Assembly: GCF_019457515.1 (NCBI RefSeq)
Contig: NZ_CP080421.1
Location: 3,410,001-3,474,000 of the forward strand
Reading direction: 5' to 3'
Length of the DNA: 64,000 nucleotides
From: Shewanella mesophila
Lineage (GTDB): Bacteria; Pseudomonadota; Gammaproteobacteria; Enterobacterales; Shewanellaceae
The notes under the pieces are model-generated. The model saw nothing but the letters and a program-made list of their open reading frames with translations. It was not told the origin of the DNA and did no database searches. Numbering within the stretch: position 1 is the first letter of the stretch; each line of letters starts with the position of its first letter. Position numbers and translations under genes: made by a program. Positions 55,396-64,000 of the stretch are shown in pieces.

Positions 55396-56481
55396 CTAAC
55401 GAGCGACTTTTACTTCGGGTTCATTTAGCATTGCCAACAATGGATTGCTCGCCATTACTTTAGGTTTGAGCAAGATACCAATCACTAAACCAGCGATAAA
55501 GCCACCGATATGAGCCCAGTAAGCTACGCCTTCACCTGCCATCATGAGTCCAAAAATATTGAAGCCTAACCAGATCGCGAAAAAGGCTAACGGACTGAGT
55601 TTCTTCTGATAGATGACAAACATAAAGGTTAGGCTGGCATGACGGAACCACATCAAATACATACCAAATAGTCCAGCGATTGCCCCGCTAGCCCCCACCA
55701 TATAAACACTCGATGCGGGATCGGCGACAATTTGTGCTGCCGCGGCTGCAAAACCACATAGCAGATAGAGACCTAAAAACTTGGCTCGGCCAAGCGCATC
55801 TTCAAGATTATCTCCTACCACATAAAGGAAATACATATTGCCAGCCAGATGCATTAAATCACCATGAAGGAACATATGGCTCACTAAAGACCAAGGATGA
55901 TGCCCCGCAAGCAGGTCGCTCGATCGCATGGCGAAGTTATCAAATACCGTATTGGTGGTATTGATATCGAAGCCATAAAAAGCAAAGATCAAGATGTTCA
56001 CCGTCAACAATAGATAGGTCACTATCGGACGCGATTTGGGCTTAATATTGAACTCAATTGGCATCTGAGATAAAAACTGAAACACCCAGGTTTTCACACT
56101 GATTTTTGCATCCAGTTCACCCAGTAAATTTTTCACTAACGGTGAATTCACCACCTTGCTGCGCTCATGTTCATCAATCCAAATACCACTGCATTGATGA
56201 CAAACATCGACCTCTATTTGATAACCATCCATCAAATGGTAACGTTGCATGTTAAAATCGCAGTGCTGACAGCAACGCTGGGATATGCCCAGATGCTGAC
56301 CTAATGTCTCTTCGACTCGCACCGCATCATCGCCATTATCGGCTTTCGATAAGGCGCCATTTAACTCACCATTTTCAAACCACATACCACCACAATTTTT
56401 ACAGCTATCGACCTCTTCGCCGTGAAAGTGGTTTACTCTCATTACGCCTTGTTCACAGCCTGGACAACTTGTCGCCATCAT
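55396..56481 (-). CDS. Rhomboid-family intramembrane serine protease with two N-terminal zinc ribbons
   Basis: 361 aa. Two TFIIB-type zinc ribbons come first: CPGC...CKNCGG (residues 6-32) and CQHC...CHQCSG (71-99). A rhomboid membrane domain follows (about 152-340) with the HGDLMHLAGNM motif near 206-216, catalytic Ser265 in GASGAIAG and His324 in AHIGGFIAG. It is not a rhombosortase (those are short and lack zinc ribbons). Cleaves membrane helices; substrate unknown. Second gene of an operon with the membrane protein 12 bp upstream. Confidence 0.88.
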   Translation of the reverse strand: MMATSCPGCEQGVMRVNHFHGEEVDSCKNCGGMWFENGELNGALSKADNGDDAVRVEETLGQHLGISQRCCQHCDFNMQRYHLMDGYQIEVDVCHQCSGIWIDEHERSKVVNSPLVKNLLGELDAKISVKTWVFQFLSQMPIEFNIKPKSRPIVTYLLLTVNILIFAFYGFDINTTNTVFDNFAMRSSDLLAGHHPWSLVSHMFLHGDLMHLAGNMYFLYVVGDNLEDALGRAKFLGLYLLCGFAAAAAQIVADPASSVYMVGASGAIAGLFGMYLMWFRHASLTFMFVIYQKKLSPLAFFAIWLGFNIFGLMMAGEGVAYWAHIGGFIAGLVIGILLKPKVMASNPLLAMLNEPEVKVAR

Positions 56482-56493
56482 TAAATCCCTTTA

Positions 56494-57078
56494 TTAATCT
56501 ACAAAGATATCGTTACGCTTTAGTTCATCGGCCAAGGCCGTGTAATTTGCCTTCAATGCGGGCAAAGTCTTATCGCTTACCTCTTGAGTCAGCGCTTTTA
56601 GCAGACCACCGCCATATTTCGCCCCATAGATACGCCGTTCAATCTTGTCGATGAGATCGGCTGACTGCATGTAGAAACGACGAGTCTCAGAGAGCAATTT
56701 GGGCGGAGTCTCTAAGGTGTAGGGCGAATAACGCATGTTTTCCCATACGAAGGTGGCCAATACGGGGTGATGATTCTTAATCTCATAGGGAGCCTTACCC
56801 GAAATAAAATCGGCATACTCATTAATAATATTAACGTTGTCAGACACCTCATCATATAAGGCATGACGTAGGTAATAGTTATTTTGCTTGTTGGTAAGGT
56901 TGTCAAATGTAATAGCCTGAGACAAGCCCTCTTGGGCAGCAAGATAAACCCCAACGACCGTTGCGATAATCATAAAGATCTGGCTAACCCAGAAGCTGGT
57001 TTTTATCAGCTCGGCATTATCGAGCTGAAAACGTTTGGTATGCACTTTATTGGTACTGGCATTTGAATTGATCTCCAT
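56494..57078 (-). CDS. Single-pass membrane protein, partner of the rhomboid gene
   Basis: 194 aa. A polar N-terminal segment (about 1-28), one membrane helix (about 30-47, VSQIFMIIATVVGVYLAA), then a mostly helical extracytoplasmic or cytoplasmic domain with many Tyr and Asn. No family recognised. The 12-bp gap to the rhomboid gene makes cotranscription near certain. A single helix beside an intramembrane protease makes it a possible substrate or adaptor; this is inference. Confidence 0.7.
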   Translation of the reverse strand: MEINSNASTNKVHTKRFQLDNAELIKTSFWVSQIFMIIATVVGVYLAAQEGLSQAITFDNLTNKQNNYYLRHALYDEVSDNVNIINEYADFISGKAPYEIKNHHPVLATFVWENMRYSPYTLETPPKLLSETRRFYMQSADLIDKIERRIYGAKYGGGLLKALTQEVSDKTLPALKANYTALADELKRNDIFVD

Positions 57079-57644
57079 ATCCTATCTGACTCCTAAAATA
57101 GTACTGTCTAACAGATGATCTAACAGCTAGCTATTCTAGCTATTTTAAGAGGGCGAATACTAGAGCCTGTTGATCTTTCAAGGTTATTTTTGCACCGAAT
57201 TCTTGATTATTTATACAAGACAGAAGCTTTGTGGTGTAGTTATTCTACATAGAAAGCTGACAACACAGTATAAATGACCAACAAACGCTGTCCGAAGGGT
57301 TCGACTAAAAACGTTTTACTCTTTGCTAAGTCAATTTTGCCCAGATGACTAGGCTGCAATCCACTCGCCGCGATTATTTCATGGTGCCAGAATCTGCTCT
57401 CCGCTTTGAGTTGTTACCCCTATTAGCCCCGTCACAACGAACAATACCACTCAATATAAATTCTAATTAATCGAATAGAATGGGCAATATTTCGCTATAT
57501 TCGTTCGATACAATAGTTGTTAATCTCAGCTTATTCACCTGCAGCGACACGCTACTGCCACAGCTGAGTTACAAAGCTTAGCTCAATGGTATAGCTCATC
57601 GACATAGCTGGTGTATCTATTTGGTCTCGATCGAGGAAACAGAA
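57079..57644. other. Long intergenic region, no gene seen
   Basis: About 565 bases between the divergent membrane-protein and pirin genes. The part 57160-57430 reads like decayed or element-derived sequence, with a TGTAG/CTACA hairpin at 57235-57249. No intact ORF or known site could be assigned. Confidence 0.4.
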
Positions 57645-58502
57645 ATGAAAGTATCAAGTCAATTTAGTGCCAGACCCGCAATGGACGGCGACGGTGTCAA
57701 CATCCGACGAGTCGCCGACTTTGCAAATACCAAATTCGATCCCTTCTTGATGCTTGATGAGATCAAATCTGATGATGAGCAAGATTTCATTGGAGGATTC
57801 CCCCCTCACCCACACCGTGGTATTGAAACCTTTACCTATATACGTAAAGGCGGTTTCGAACATAGAGATCAGTTAGGCAATGTCAAAGCGATTCGTGCTA
57901 GTGACGTTCAATGGATGAGCACTGGCAGCGGCGTAGTGCATTCAGAAATGCCATTAGCCGATGCAACCGATGGGCTGCATGGGTTTCAGATCTGGCTCAA
58001 TATGCCAGCCAAAGATAAGATGCGTCCCGCGATCTATAAAGACAGCACAGATACTCGCAACCCAGAAATCAGTAATGGCGATGGCGCCGTGCTACGCGCC
58101 TTAGCTGGCGATTGGCAGTTTGCTGGGGGAAATACCATTAGCGCCCCAGTACAAGGGCTAGCGGGTCAAGGTATAATCGCCGATCTCATGCTCAATAAGG
58201 ATGCTCGCGCCAATATTGATCTGAGTCATCGTCAGTATGCCGGGCTATATCTATATCAAGGCAGTCTGATTAATACAGAGCAGGCCGAAACCCGCCATTA
58301 CCACGAAGGCCAATATCTGATCCTCGACAGCCAAACCTTACTAAGCTTGCAAGCAGGCGAGCATGGTGCAGGTGCCCTAATCTTTGGCGGAGATCCTATC
58401 AACGAGGCAATCGTCCATATGGGACCGTTTGTGATGAACACCCAAGCGGAGATCCGCCAGGCGATTGAGGACTATCAAGCGGGACGCTTCGGCTCAATCT
58501 AA
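57645..58502 (+). CDS. Pirin family protein
   Basis: 285 aa bicupin from the ATG at 57645, which follows a GAGGAAAC ribosome-binding site; an upstream start at 57621 would add eight residues. The metal site of the first cupin is visible in FPPHPHRGIETFTYI and GGFEHRDQLG, with HSEM further on (three His, one Glu). Bacterial pirins are often quercetinase-like dioxygenases or redox sensors; the function here is unknown. Confidence 0.9.
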   Translation: MKVSSQFSARPAMDGDGVNIRRVADFANTKFDPFLMLDEIKSDDEQDFIGGFPPHPHRGIETFTYIRKGGFEHRDQLGNVKAIRASDVQWMSTGSGVVHSEMPLADATDGLHGFQIWLNMPAKDKMRPAIYKDSTDTRNPEISNGDGAVLRALAGDWQFAGGNTISAPVQGLAGQGIIADLMLNKDARANIDLSHRQYAGLYLYQGSLINTEQAETRHYHEGQYLILDSQTLLSLQAGEHGAGALIFGGDPINEAIVHMGPFVMNTQAEIRQAIEDYQAGRFGSI

Positions 58503-58802
58503 ACATCTATCTACTATTCCCATCAGCATAGGAGCGCGCACAATACGGCGCGCTTGCAGCATTTCAATAAGTCGTTATAGCCTAAACCTCAACATCATTT
58601 TGATTGCTTTCACAGATCCTAAAATAATTAAATATGCGACACTTGTTAGCAATAAGTTGCTTTTTGCGCATTTATTTAGCAGGTTTAAGCAAAAAGATAA
58701 TAATTAAGTTAAAGGTAATACAAACAAACTTGAGCAACATCAAAATTTAAAACATCTAAGCTGTGGTAATTTTTAAGCTATTCCTAACATTGAGAACACT
58801 TG
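58503..58802. other. pirin-nhaD intergenic region
   Basis: 300 A/T-rich bases. A short open frame on the plus strand overlaps the pirin end and is not supported. Presumed nhaD promoter; nothing else seen. Confidence 0.4.
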
Positions 58803-60278
58803 ATGAAATTATTTCCGCTAGTTAAAACCCTGCTTTCATCACCGATAGCAAAGTGTATTTTAATCCTCACGGCACTGTTTACCCCTTCTGCATTTGCTAG
58901 TGCAGCCGAGGGCACGGAGCAAGTGTTAAATCTCACCGCAACAGGCGCGGGTTATGCTGCAGTGGTCATCTTCGTATTGGCTTACCTGCTAGTCATGGGT
59001 GAAGAGCTGCTCCACCTTCGAAAATCCAAGCCTGTATTAGTCGCTGCGGGGTTAATCTGGGGCATTATCGGTTTCATTTACGTGCAGCATGGGATGTCAG
59101 AACTCTCAGAAACCGCCTTTAAACACAACCTACTTGAATATGCCGAGCTACTGCTATTCCTGCTTGTGGCAATGACCTATATCAACGCGATGGAAGAACG
59201 TAATCTTTTCGATAGCCTTCGAGCCTGGATGGTAGGTCGTGGATTTAGTCTGCGGACCGTTTTTTGGCTAACTGGTTTTATGGCATTTTTTATCTCTCCG
59301 ATAGCCGATAACCTCACTACCGCACTGTTAATGTGTGCAGTCGCGATGAAGGTGGGCGGTGATGATAAGAAGTTTATCGCCATCGCTTGTATCAATATCG
59401 TGGTTGCCGCCAATGCAGGTGGCGCCTTTAGCCCCTTTGGGGATATCACTACCTTAATGGTATGGCAAAAAGGGGTGGTGCACTTCGGAGAATTTATCGA
59501 CCTATTTATCCCCTCTCTGATTAACTACTTAGTGCCAGCAGCAATTATGAGCTTCTTCATCGTTAACACGGTTAACCAAACTGAAGTAGAGAAAGTCGTG
59601 ATGAAGCGTGGCGCGCGCCGTATCGTACTGCTATTTTTGATGACTATCGCTACCGCCGTATGTACCCATAGTCTGTTGGGGTTACCTCCAGTACTCGGCA
59701 TGATGACTGGACTCGGTTTTCTACAGTTTTTCGGTTTCTATCTTCGTAAGAGCTTTCCAAAAGCGGTCGTTAAGGCACGCGAACAGGCTGAGCGAGAAAA
59801 TAACCTTAAGCGTCTAGAACAGCTGGGTAATGTTGTGCCTTTCGATGTATTTAGTCGTATCGCTCGTGCCGAGTGGGACACCTTACTCTTCTTCTACGGC
59901 GTGGTATTGTGCGTTGGCGGCCTTGGATTTATGGGTTATTTAAGCCTAGTATCTGAGGCCATGTACACTCATTGGGATGTCACCTACGCCAATATTGCTA
60001 TCGGACTACTCTCCGCTATCGTGGACAATATTCCAGTGATGTTTGCTGTGCTCACCATGAATCCTGATATGGCATTAGGTCAATGGTTACTCGTCACCTT
60101 AACCGCTGGTGTGGGTGGCAGCTTGTTATCGATTGGCAGCGCTGCTGGTGTGGCCCTGATGGGACAAGCTCGTGGCACCTATACCTTTATTGCCCATTTA
60201 AAGTGGTCCCCCGTCATCGCCCTAGGATATGCCGCCAGTATTTTGGTACATCTTTGGTTAAATTCAGCGCTGTTCTAA
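58803..60278 (+). CDS. nhaD: Sodium/proton antiporter NhaD
   Basis: Inner-membrane Na+/H+ antiporter, 491 aa from the ATG at 58803, with a cleavable or uncleaved N-terminal hydrophobic leader and about 11-13 helices. NhaD-typical stretches: GEELLHLRKSKPVLVAAGLIWG, FISPIADNLTTALLMCAV, NAGGAFSPFGDITTLMVWQ and AIVDNIPVMFAVLTMNPDM (ion-transport Asp/Asn residues within the helices). NhaD is found in marine and alkaliphilic bacteria and supports sodium tolerance. Convergent with the NhaC-family gene, sharing a terminator. Confidence 0.92.
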   Translation: MKLFPLVKTLLSSPIAKCILILTALFTPSAFASAAEGTEQVLNLTATGAGYAAVVIFVLAYLLVMGEELLHLRKSKPVLVAAGLIWGIIGFIYVQHGMSELSETAFKHNLLEYAELLLFLLVAMTYINAMEERNLFDSLRAWMVGRGFSLRTVFWLTGFMAFFISPIADNLTTALLMCAVAMKVGGDDKKFIAIACINIVVAANAGGAFSPFGDITTLMVWQKGVVHFGEFIDLFIPSLINYLVPAAIMSFFIVNTVNQTEVEKVVMKRGARRIVLLFLMTIATAVCTHSLLGLPPVLGMMTGLGFLQFFGFYLRKSFPKAVVKAREQAERENNLKRLEQLGNVVPFDVFSRIARAEWDTLLFFYGVVLCVGGLGFMGYLSLVSEAMYTHWDVTYANIAIGLLSAIVDNIPVMFAVLTMNPDMALGQWLLVTLTAGVGGSLLSIGSAAGVALMGQARGTYTFIAHLKWSPVIALGYAASILVHLWLNSALF

Positions 60279-60320
60279 TATCAATAGCCATCCACATAAG
60301 AGAGTGCACTTTGACGAATA

Positions 60321-60349
60321 AAAAAGGGACCTTAAATCGGTCCCTTTTT
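60321..60349. terminator. Bidirectional terminator
   Basis: 11-bp stem (60321-60331 with 60339-60349), loop TTAAATC, T-run. Between the convergent antiporter genes. Confidence 0.88.
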
Positions 60350-60364
60350 TTATGCTTGCGGTTT

Positions 60365-61747
60365 CTACGCCAGAATGAGGAAACCAACAAACGCAACCCC
60401 AGCAGCAATCAGAGCATAGGGAAGCTGAGTCACGGCATGGCTGACAAGATTACAATCTGAGCCTTGGGCGGCCAGCACGGTGGAGTCGGAATAGAAACAC
60501 GCCTGACTACCAAATGATGATGCCGATAACAGTGCGCCAATCACTAACGGAATATTGGCATCAACCGCCTGAGCAAGTGGCATTACAATCGGAATGGAAA
60601 CCGCAAAGATGCCCCAGCTCGATCCCGTCGCAAATGCCAATATCGACATAGTTAAGAACACGATTGCAGGCAAGAGCTGTGGCGTCATATAGGGGCTGAG
60701 ATTACCTATCACATACTGTGGCAGCATCAACTTGTCACACACATCTTTAAATACAAAAGCGGCGATAACCGTGCCGATGGCAGGCAGCATAGACTTAAAA
60801 CCATCGAGCATCTGCTCCATCATCTCTGATAGTGGCATTAGGCGCTGCACAGCATAGTAAGGCATAGTGATCGCCAATGTGGCAATCAAGCCCTTAAGCA
60901 CATCGATATCGAAATAGAGGGTAAAACCCACCAGCAACAAGATAGGCACGAAGAAGTTATGCAATTTACCTAAATTATCAGCATGCTTAAACTCATCTTC
61001 AATCGCCTTAACACCATAATCATCAGGAGTTTGCACCTCTTCAGGATTACCTTGCTTCAAAGCGGGTTCCCCCTGGGCCGCGGCGAGCTGGGCTTTCTTC
61101 ATCGGGCCAAATGCTGGCACAATCCCTAAGATAACCAACAGCACCATAAGCACGGCAAGCCAAGCGTAGATCATATAAGGGATCGCTGACATATAAACAG
61201 CAATACCTTGCCCTTCTGCCGCGATACCGTTGTCGACCAGCAGACCACCGAAAAATACCGCCCAAGTTGAGAGCGGTACTATCACACAGATAGGCGCCGC
61301 TGTAGAGTCAACAACATACGCCAGCATCTCACGAGACACCTTAAACTTGTCGGTGACTCGCTTCATAGTTGAACCAACGGTCAACGCATTGAGGTAGTCG
61401 TCGATAAAGATCACGACACCAAGGATAAAGGTCATAAACAGTGATGATTTAGGTCCTTTAGCAAATTTCAAGGCGTGACGACCAAATGCCATCGAGCCAC
61501 CGGTTTTCACCAACAGCGCAATCAATGCACCGAAGCCGCCACATACTAAGATAAGCCAGCCAATGGTTTCATCGGCCATCACGGATAATGAAATATCAGA
61601 GAAATTGGTTAGCACTTGGTCGGGTTCAAACATCACGAGACCGACTAACGCACCAATGATTAATGAGAGAATTGGACGGCGTAACCAAATAGCTAACACC
61701 AAAACCACCACAGGTGGGATAAGACTTAAGGCTGTCGGTTCAGACAT
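60365..61747 (-). CDS. NhaC-family sodium/proton antiporter
   Basis: 460 aa inner-membrane protein with about 10-12 helices. IFIDDYLNALTVGSTMKRVTDKFKVSREML (cited by its first and last residues, near 110-140), DSTAAPICVIVPLSTW and FATGSSWGIFAVSIPIV are NhaC superfamily features. Likely exchanges sodium (or a sodium-coupled organic anion pair, as in malate/lactate members) for protons. Substrate choice inside the family is uncertain. Single gene. Confidence 0.85.
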   Translation of the reverse strand: MSEPTALSLIPPVVVLVLAIWLRRPILSLIIGALVGLVMFEPDQVLTNFSDISLSVMADETIGWLILVCGGFGALIALLVKTGGSMAFGRHALKFAKGPKSSLFMTFILGVVIFIDDYLNALTVGSTMKRVTDKFKVSREMLAYVVDSTAAPICVIVPLSTWAVFFGGLLVDNGIAAEGQGIAVYMSAIPYMIYAWLAVLMVLLVILGIVPAFGPMKKAQLAAAQGEPALKQGNPEEVQTPDDYGVKAIEDEFKHADNLGKLHNFFVPILLLVGFTLYFDIDVLKGLIATLAITMPYYAVQRLMPLSEMMEQMLDGFKSMLPAIGTVIAAFVFKDVCDKLMLPQYVIGNLSPYMTPQLLPAIVFLTMSILAFATGSSWGIFAVSIPIVMPLAQAVDANIPLVIGALLSASSFGSQACFYSDSTVLAAQGSDCNLVSHAVTQLPYALIAAGVAFVGFLILA

Positions 61748-62275
61748 GGCTTAAGGTCCTTCTTAAATTGAGCCAATATGGCAAACTAATTTCACTAGGC
61801 GTGATTGAATAAATTTTCAACAACGCTTAATTGCTGCTTTATTATGGACATACCACCGATCCCAAGCTGGAGATCAATGCCTTTTTGTGCACCTTAGTTA
61901 AAACATCGGCGGCAAAATAATCCTCAAAGCAAGCTGAGTCAATAATAAATATTTATTTGGATAAAAAAATATTTTCCCACCAAACACAACCAAAGTTAAG
62001 CAATTGAAAAACAAGAATATAAGTAAGTGTTAAATGAACAATCAATCACCACGCGAATGCCTTGGTTATTCATCTAATCTGCTTATCTAAATGGGAGAAG
62101 GTTAGAGTTGGGATATTTAAAAGCGAGAAAGCAGGAATGTTGGATCGCTGGAATGTTAAAAGTTAGAAAACAGCAAGTTCGCTAGTCCCTAAGCGCCTTT
62201 AATCACAATTTGCGATGATAGAGATGACAATCACAAATAGCGTGTTAATCTGCCTCAGGAGTCAATCAATGGAGT
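61748..62275. other. Intergenic region between nhaC-like gene and rihA
   Basis: About 530 A/T-rich bases between divergent genes; presumably holds both promoters. No ORF, hairpin or recognised operator stands out. Confidence 0.4.
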
Positions 62276-62281
62276 ATGACA

Positions 62282-63274
62282 ATGACAAATTCAACCCCCT
62301 CAGTACATCCAACCGCGGTTATCAAACCGAGTGCATCTGCTCGGCCTATTATTCTTGATTGTGATCCTGGCCATGATGACGCGATTTCCCTCATCTTGGC
62401 GCTGAGCAGCACTCAGCTCAATCCATTGGCGGTAACTACAAGTGCGGGGAATCAGACCCCAGATAAGACCCTCAATAATGCGCTGCGCATCCTGACATTA
62501 CTTAATCGTTCGGATATTCCTGTTGCTGGCGGCGCAATAAAACCCTTAGCGCGCGAACTCATCATTGCCGACAATGTTCATGGTGAAAGCGGTCTCGATG
62601 GCCCCAAACTACCCGATCCTGCTTTTACGGCTGTCAAGCAAAATGCCATAGAACTGATCGCACAAAAAGTGAGCCAAAGTAGCGAACCTGTAACGCTTAT
62701 TCCGTCGGGACCTCTTACTAACATCGCACTATTTATTGCTAATTATCCTGAACTACACCATAAGATTGAGCGCATAGTCCTGATGGGCGGTGCGGCAGGC
62801 GTCGGCAATTGGACCCCAGCGGCAGAATTCAACATCTTCGTCGATCCTGAAGCTGCCGATATGGTGTTTAAATCTGGCATCCCTATTACTATGTGTGGCT
62901 TAGATGTGACCCATCAAGCGCAGATCATGGATGAGGATATTGAACGTATTCGACAAATTCCAAATCCCGTTGCCCAATGCGTTGCCGAGCTGCTAGACTT
63001 TTTCATGATCTATCATAGAGATCCTAAATGGGGCTTTACTGGTGCTCCCCTGCACGATCCATGCACTATCGCTTGGTTACTCAAACCTGAACTCTTTACC
63101 GCACAAGATTGTTGGGTAGCGGTAGAAACCAAAGGCGAACATACCCAAGGTATGACACTAGTCGACCGTTATCTACTCACAGATAAACCCAGTAATGCAA
63201 CGGTGTTATTTGATATCGACCGAGAAGGGTTTGTAGATCTTATCGTTGAGTGTTTAACCGCTTATAACCAATAA
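62282..63274 (+). CDS. rihA: Pyrimidine-specific ribonucleoside hydrolase
   Basis: Hydrolyses pyrimidine ribonucleosides (cytidine, uridine) to base and ribose. About 330 aa. The ATG at 62282 stands seven bases after GGAG; an ATG at 62276 is too close to it. Calcium-site motif DCDPGHDDA follows an N-terminal extension of about 25 residues compared with E. coli RihA. Long identical blocks with Rih[29 protein letters not shown] and [13 protein letters not shown]. Followed 49 bp later by a ribokinase gene, which would phosphorylate the released ribose: a nucleoside-salvage pair. Confidence 0.9.
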   Translation: MTNSTPSVHPTAVIKPSASARPIILDCDPGHDDAISLILALSSTQLNPLAVTTSAGNQTPDKTLNNALRILTLLNRSDIPVAGGAIKPLARELIIADNVHGESGLDGPKLPDPAFTAVKQNAIELIAQKVSQSSEPVTLIPSGPLTNIALFIANYPELHHKIERIVLMGGAAGVGNWTPAAEFNIFVDPEAADMVFKSGIPITMCGLDVTHQAQIMDEDIERIRQIPNPVAQCVAELLDFFMIYHRDPKWGFTGAPLHDPCTIAWLLKPELFTAQDCWVAVETKGEHTQGMTLVDRYLLTDKPSNATVLFDIDREGFVDLIVECLTAYNQ

Positions 63275-63323
63275 GTCACCTAACGAGTAGGAGGAAAACC
63301 CTCCTACTTGGGACGAGGAAACC

Positions 63324-64000
63324 ATGACTAGACTTCTTATTTTGGGCAGCGCTAATGCCGATCATGTAATGAACGTGGAATATCTACCCTGCGCGGGCCA
63401 AACCTTATTAAGCCAAAACTACCGTCTCGAACATGGCGGTAAAGGAGCTAATCAGGCTGTCGCTGTTGCTCGCCTACGAAACTCCAACACTCGGGTCGAT
63501 TTTATTTGCCACCTTGGTAATGACGCCATTGGTGAAGCGATGGCGAACTCTTGGCTTAGTGATGGTATTGAGTCTGATGGGGTAAGCAAACAATCGGATT
63601 TCGCAACAGGAACGGCGATGATTTTTGTCGCTAATAATGGCGAAAATATGATTGGAATATCGGCGGGAGCAAACGCATCTCTGACCCCTAAAACACTCGA
63701 AAAACATCGCCAGCTTATTTTTGATGCTGACTATCTTTTAGTGCAGCTAGAAAATCCTGTAGTCACCATTGTTTCCGCCTTAGCCATAGCAAAAGAGCAT
63801 GGTGTAACCACCATTCTCAATCCTGCACCAGCCACAGTGGTAGGCAAAGAGCTATTTCGTTTAGTCGATATTATCACGCCCAATGAGACCGAGGCCGAAG
63901 CGCTAACGGGAATCGAAGTCACCGACGAAGACAGTGCTAAATTTGCCGCGCAGATGCTACATCAATTCGGCCCCAAGACGGTGATTATTACCTTAGGTCA
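63324..64000 (+). CDS. rbsK: Ribokinase (5' part; runs off the window)
   Basis: PfkB-family sugar kinase phosphorylating ribose to ribose 5-phosphate. The 225 codons visible start at ATG 63324 after a GAGGAAAC ribosome-binding site and are open to the window edge. Signatures: LGSANADHVMNVEYLPCAGQT, GGKGANQAVAVARL (family motif 1), LLVQLENP, LNPAPA, ITPNETEAEALTG. The catalytic Asp (GAGD motif) lies beyond the end. Same operon as rihA. Confidence 0.9.
   Translation, partial: MTRLLILGSANADHVMNVEYLPCAGQTLLSQNYRLEHGGKGANQAVAVARLRNSNTRVDFICHLGNDAIGEAMANSWLSDGIESDGVSKQSDFATGTAMIFVANNGENMIGISAGANASLTPKTLEKHRQLIFDADYLLVQLENPVVTIVSALAIAKEHGVTTILNPAPATVVGKELFRLVDIITPNETEAEALTGIEVTDEDSAKFAAQMLHQFGPKTVIITLG

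Noticed and set aside
55396..56481. Rhomboid protein as the rhombosortase for the GlyGly-CTERM protease
   Set aside because: Rhombosortases are about half the size and lack zinc ribbons; the two genes are also 45 kb apart.

Overview
The window reads as a chromosomal segment of a marine gammaproteobacterium, most likely a Shewanella. The reasons are the close resemblance of ArcA, AsnC, RluA, RihA and MetH to enteric/Vibrio-type orthologues, a periplasmic tetraheme cytochrome with a flavoprotein reductase, sodium/proton antiporters of the NhaD and NhaC types, and many hairpin-rich intergenic repeats. I cannot name the species from sequence alone. About 45 protein genes are supported, with two riboswitches, a MetJ operator, a sigma-54 promoter, a cassette array without an integrase, one IS91-family element and several repeat families. 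No rRNA, tRNA or CRISPR was seen.

Layout. 0.2-6.8 kb: housekeeping genes (MscS-like channel, CorA/ZntB-like transporter, dienelactone hydrolase-like protein, LdhA, small membrane proteins, a methyltransferase, RluA, AsnC). 6.9-10.7 kb: a very large secreted subtilase ending in a GlyGly-CTERM tail. 11.0-13.8 kb: lysC under a lysine riboswitch, translationally coupled to an M14-type acylase gene. 14.9 kb: arcA behind a long leader, followed by a 103-bp tandem repeat. 16-21.7 kb: an anaerobic-respiration module with a V4R-sensing sigma-54 activator, a DcaP-like porin, a tetraheme cytochrome c and a Tat-exported flavoprotein, preceded by a well-spaced -24/-12 promoter. 22.3-25.8 kb: a DPP-IV-like peptidase divergent from fbp.

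26.2-29.8 kb is an integron-type cassette array read on the minus strand. It has four attC-like sites, a P-loop kinase cassette and an unknown cassette, and one cassette is invaded by an IS91-family element. 30.1-31.4 kb carries GCGC palindromes and a three-copy tandem repeat. 31.4-38.4 kb is a cobalamin operon (riboswitch, a 31-codon ORF, ABC ATPase and permease, cobT, cobS, cobU, cobQ/cbiP, cobO), with a cobC-like phosphatase upstream. metH follows at 39.5 kb, behind MetJ boxes.

43.3-49.4 kb looks like accessory DNA. A three-gene unit (lipoprotein, 92-aa protein, DUF6765 protein) and an exported catalase-peroxidase lie between copies of a dispersed hairpin repeat. 49.6-64.0 kb returns to ordinary genes: S9 peptidase, SDR, SelO, an RHH protein, a DJ-1/PfpI protein, a zinc-ribbon rhomboid with a membrane partner, pirin, NhaD, NhaC, rihA and a ribokinase running off the window end.

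Functionally, the B12 operon and B12-dependent MetH sit side by side under separate controls (B12 riboswitch and MetJ). ArcA and the reductase module both point to anaerobic respiration. The most interesting unexplained items are the reductase module with its non-fumarate active site, the lipoprotein/92-aa/DUF6765 unit, the B12-controlled small ORF, and the dispersed GGA-loop hairpins, which show a compensatory base change.
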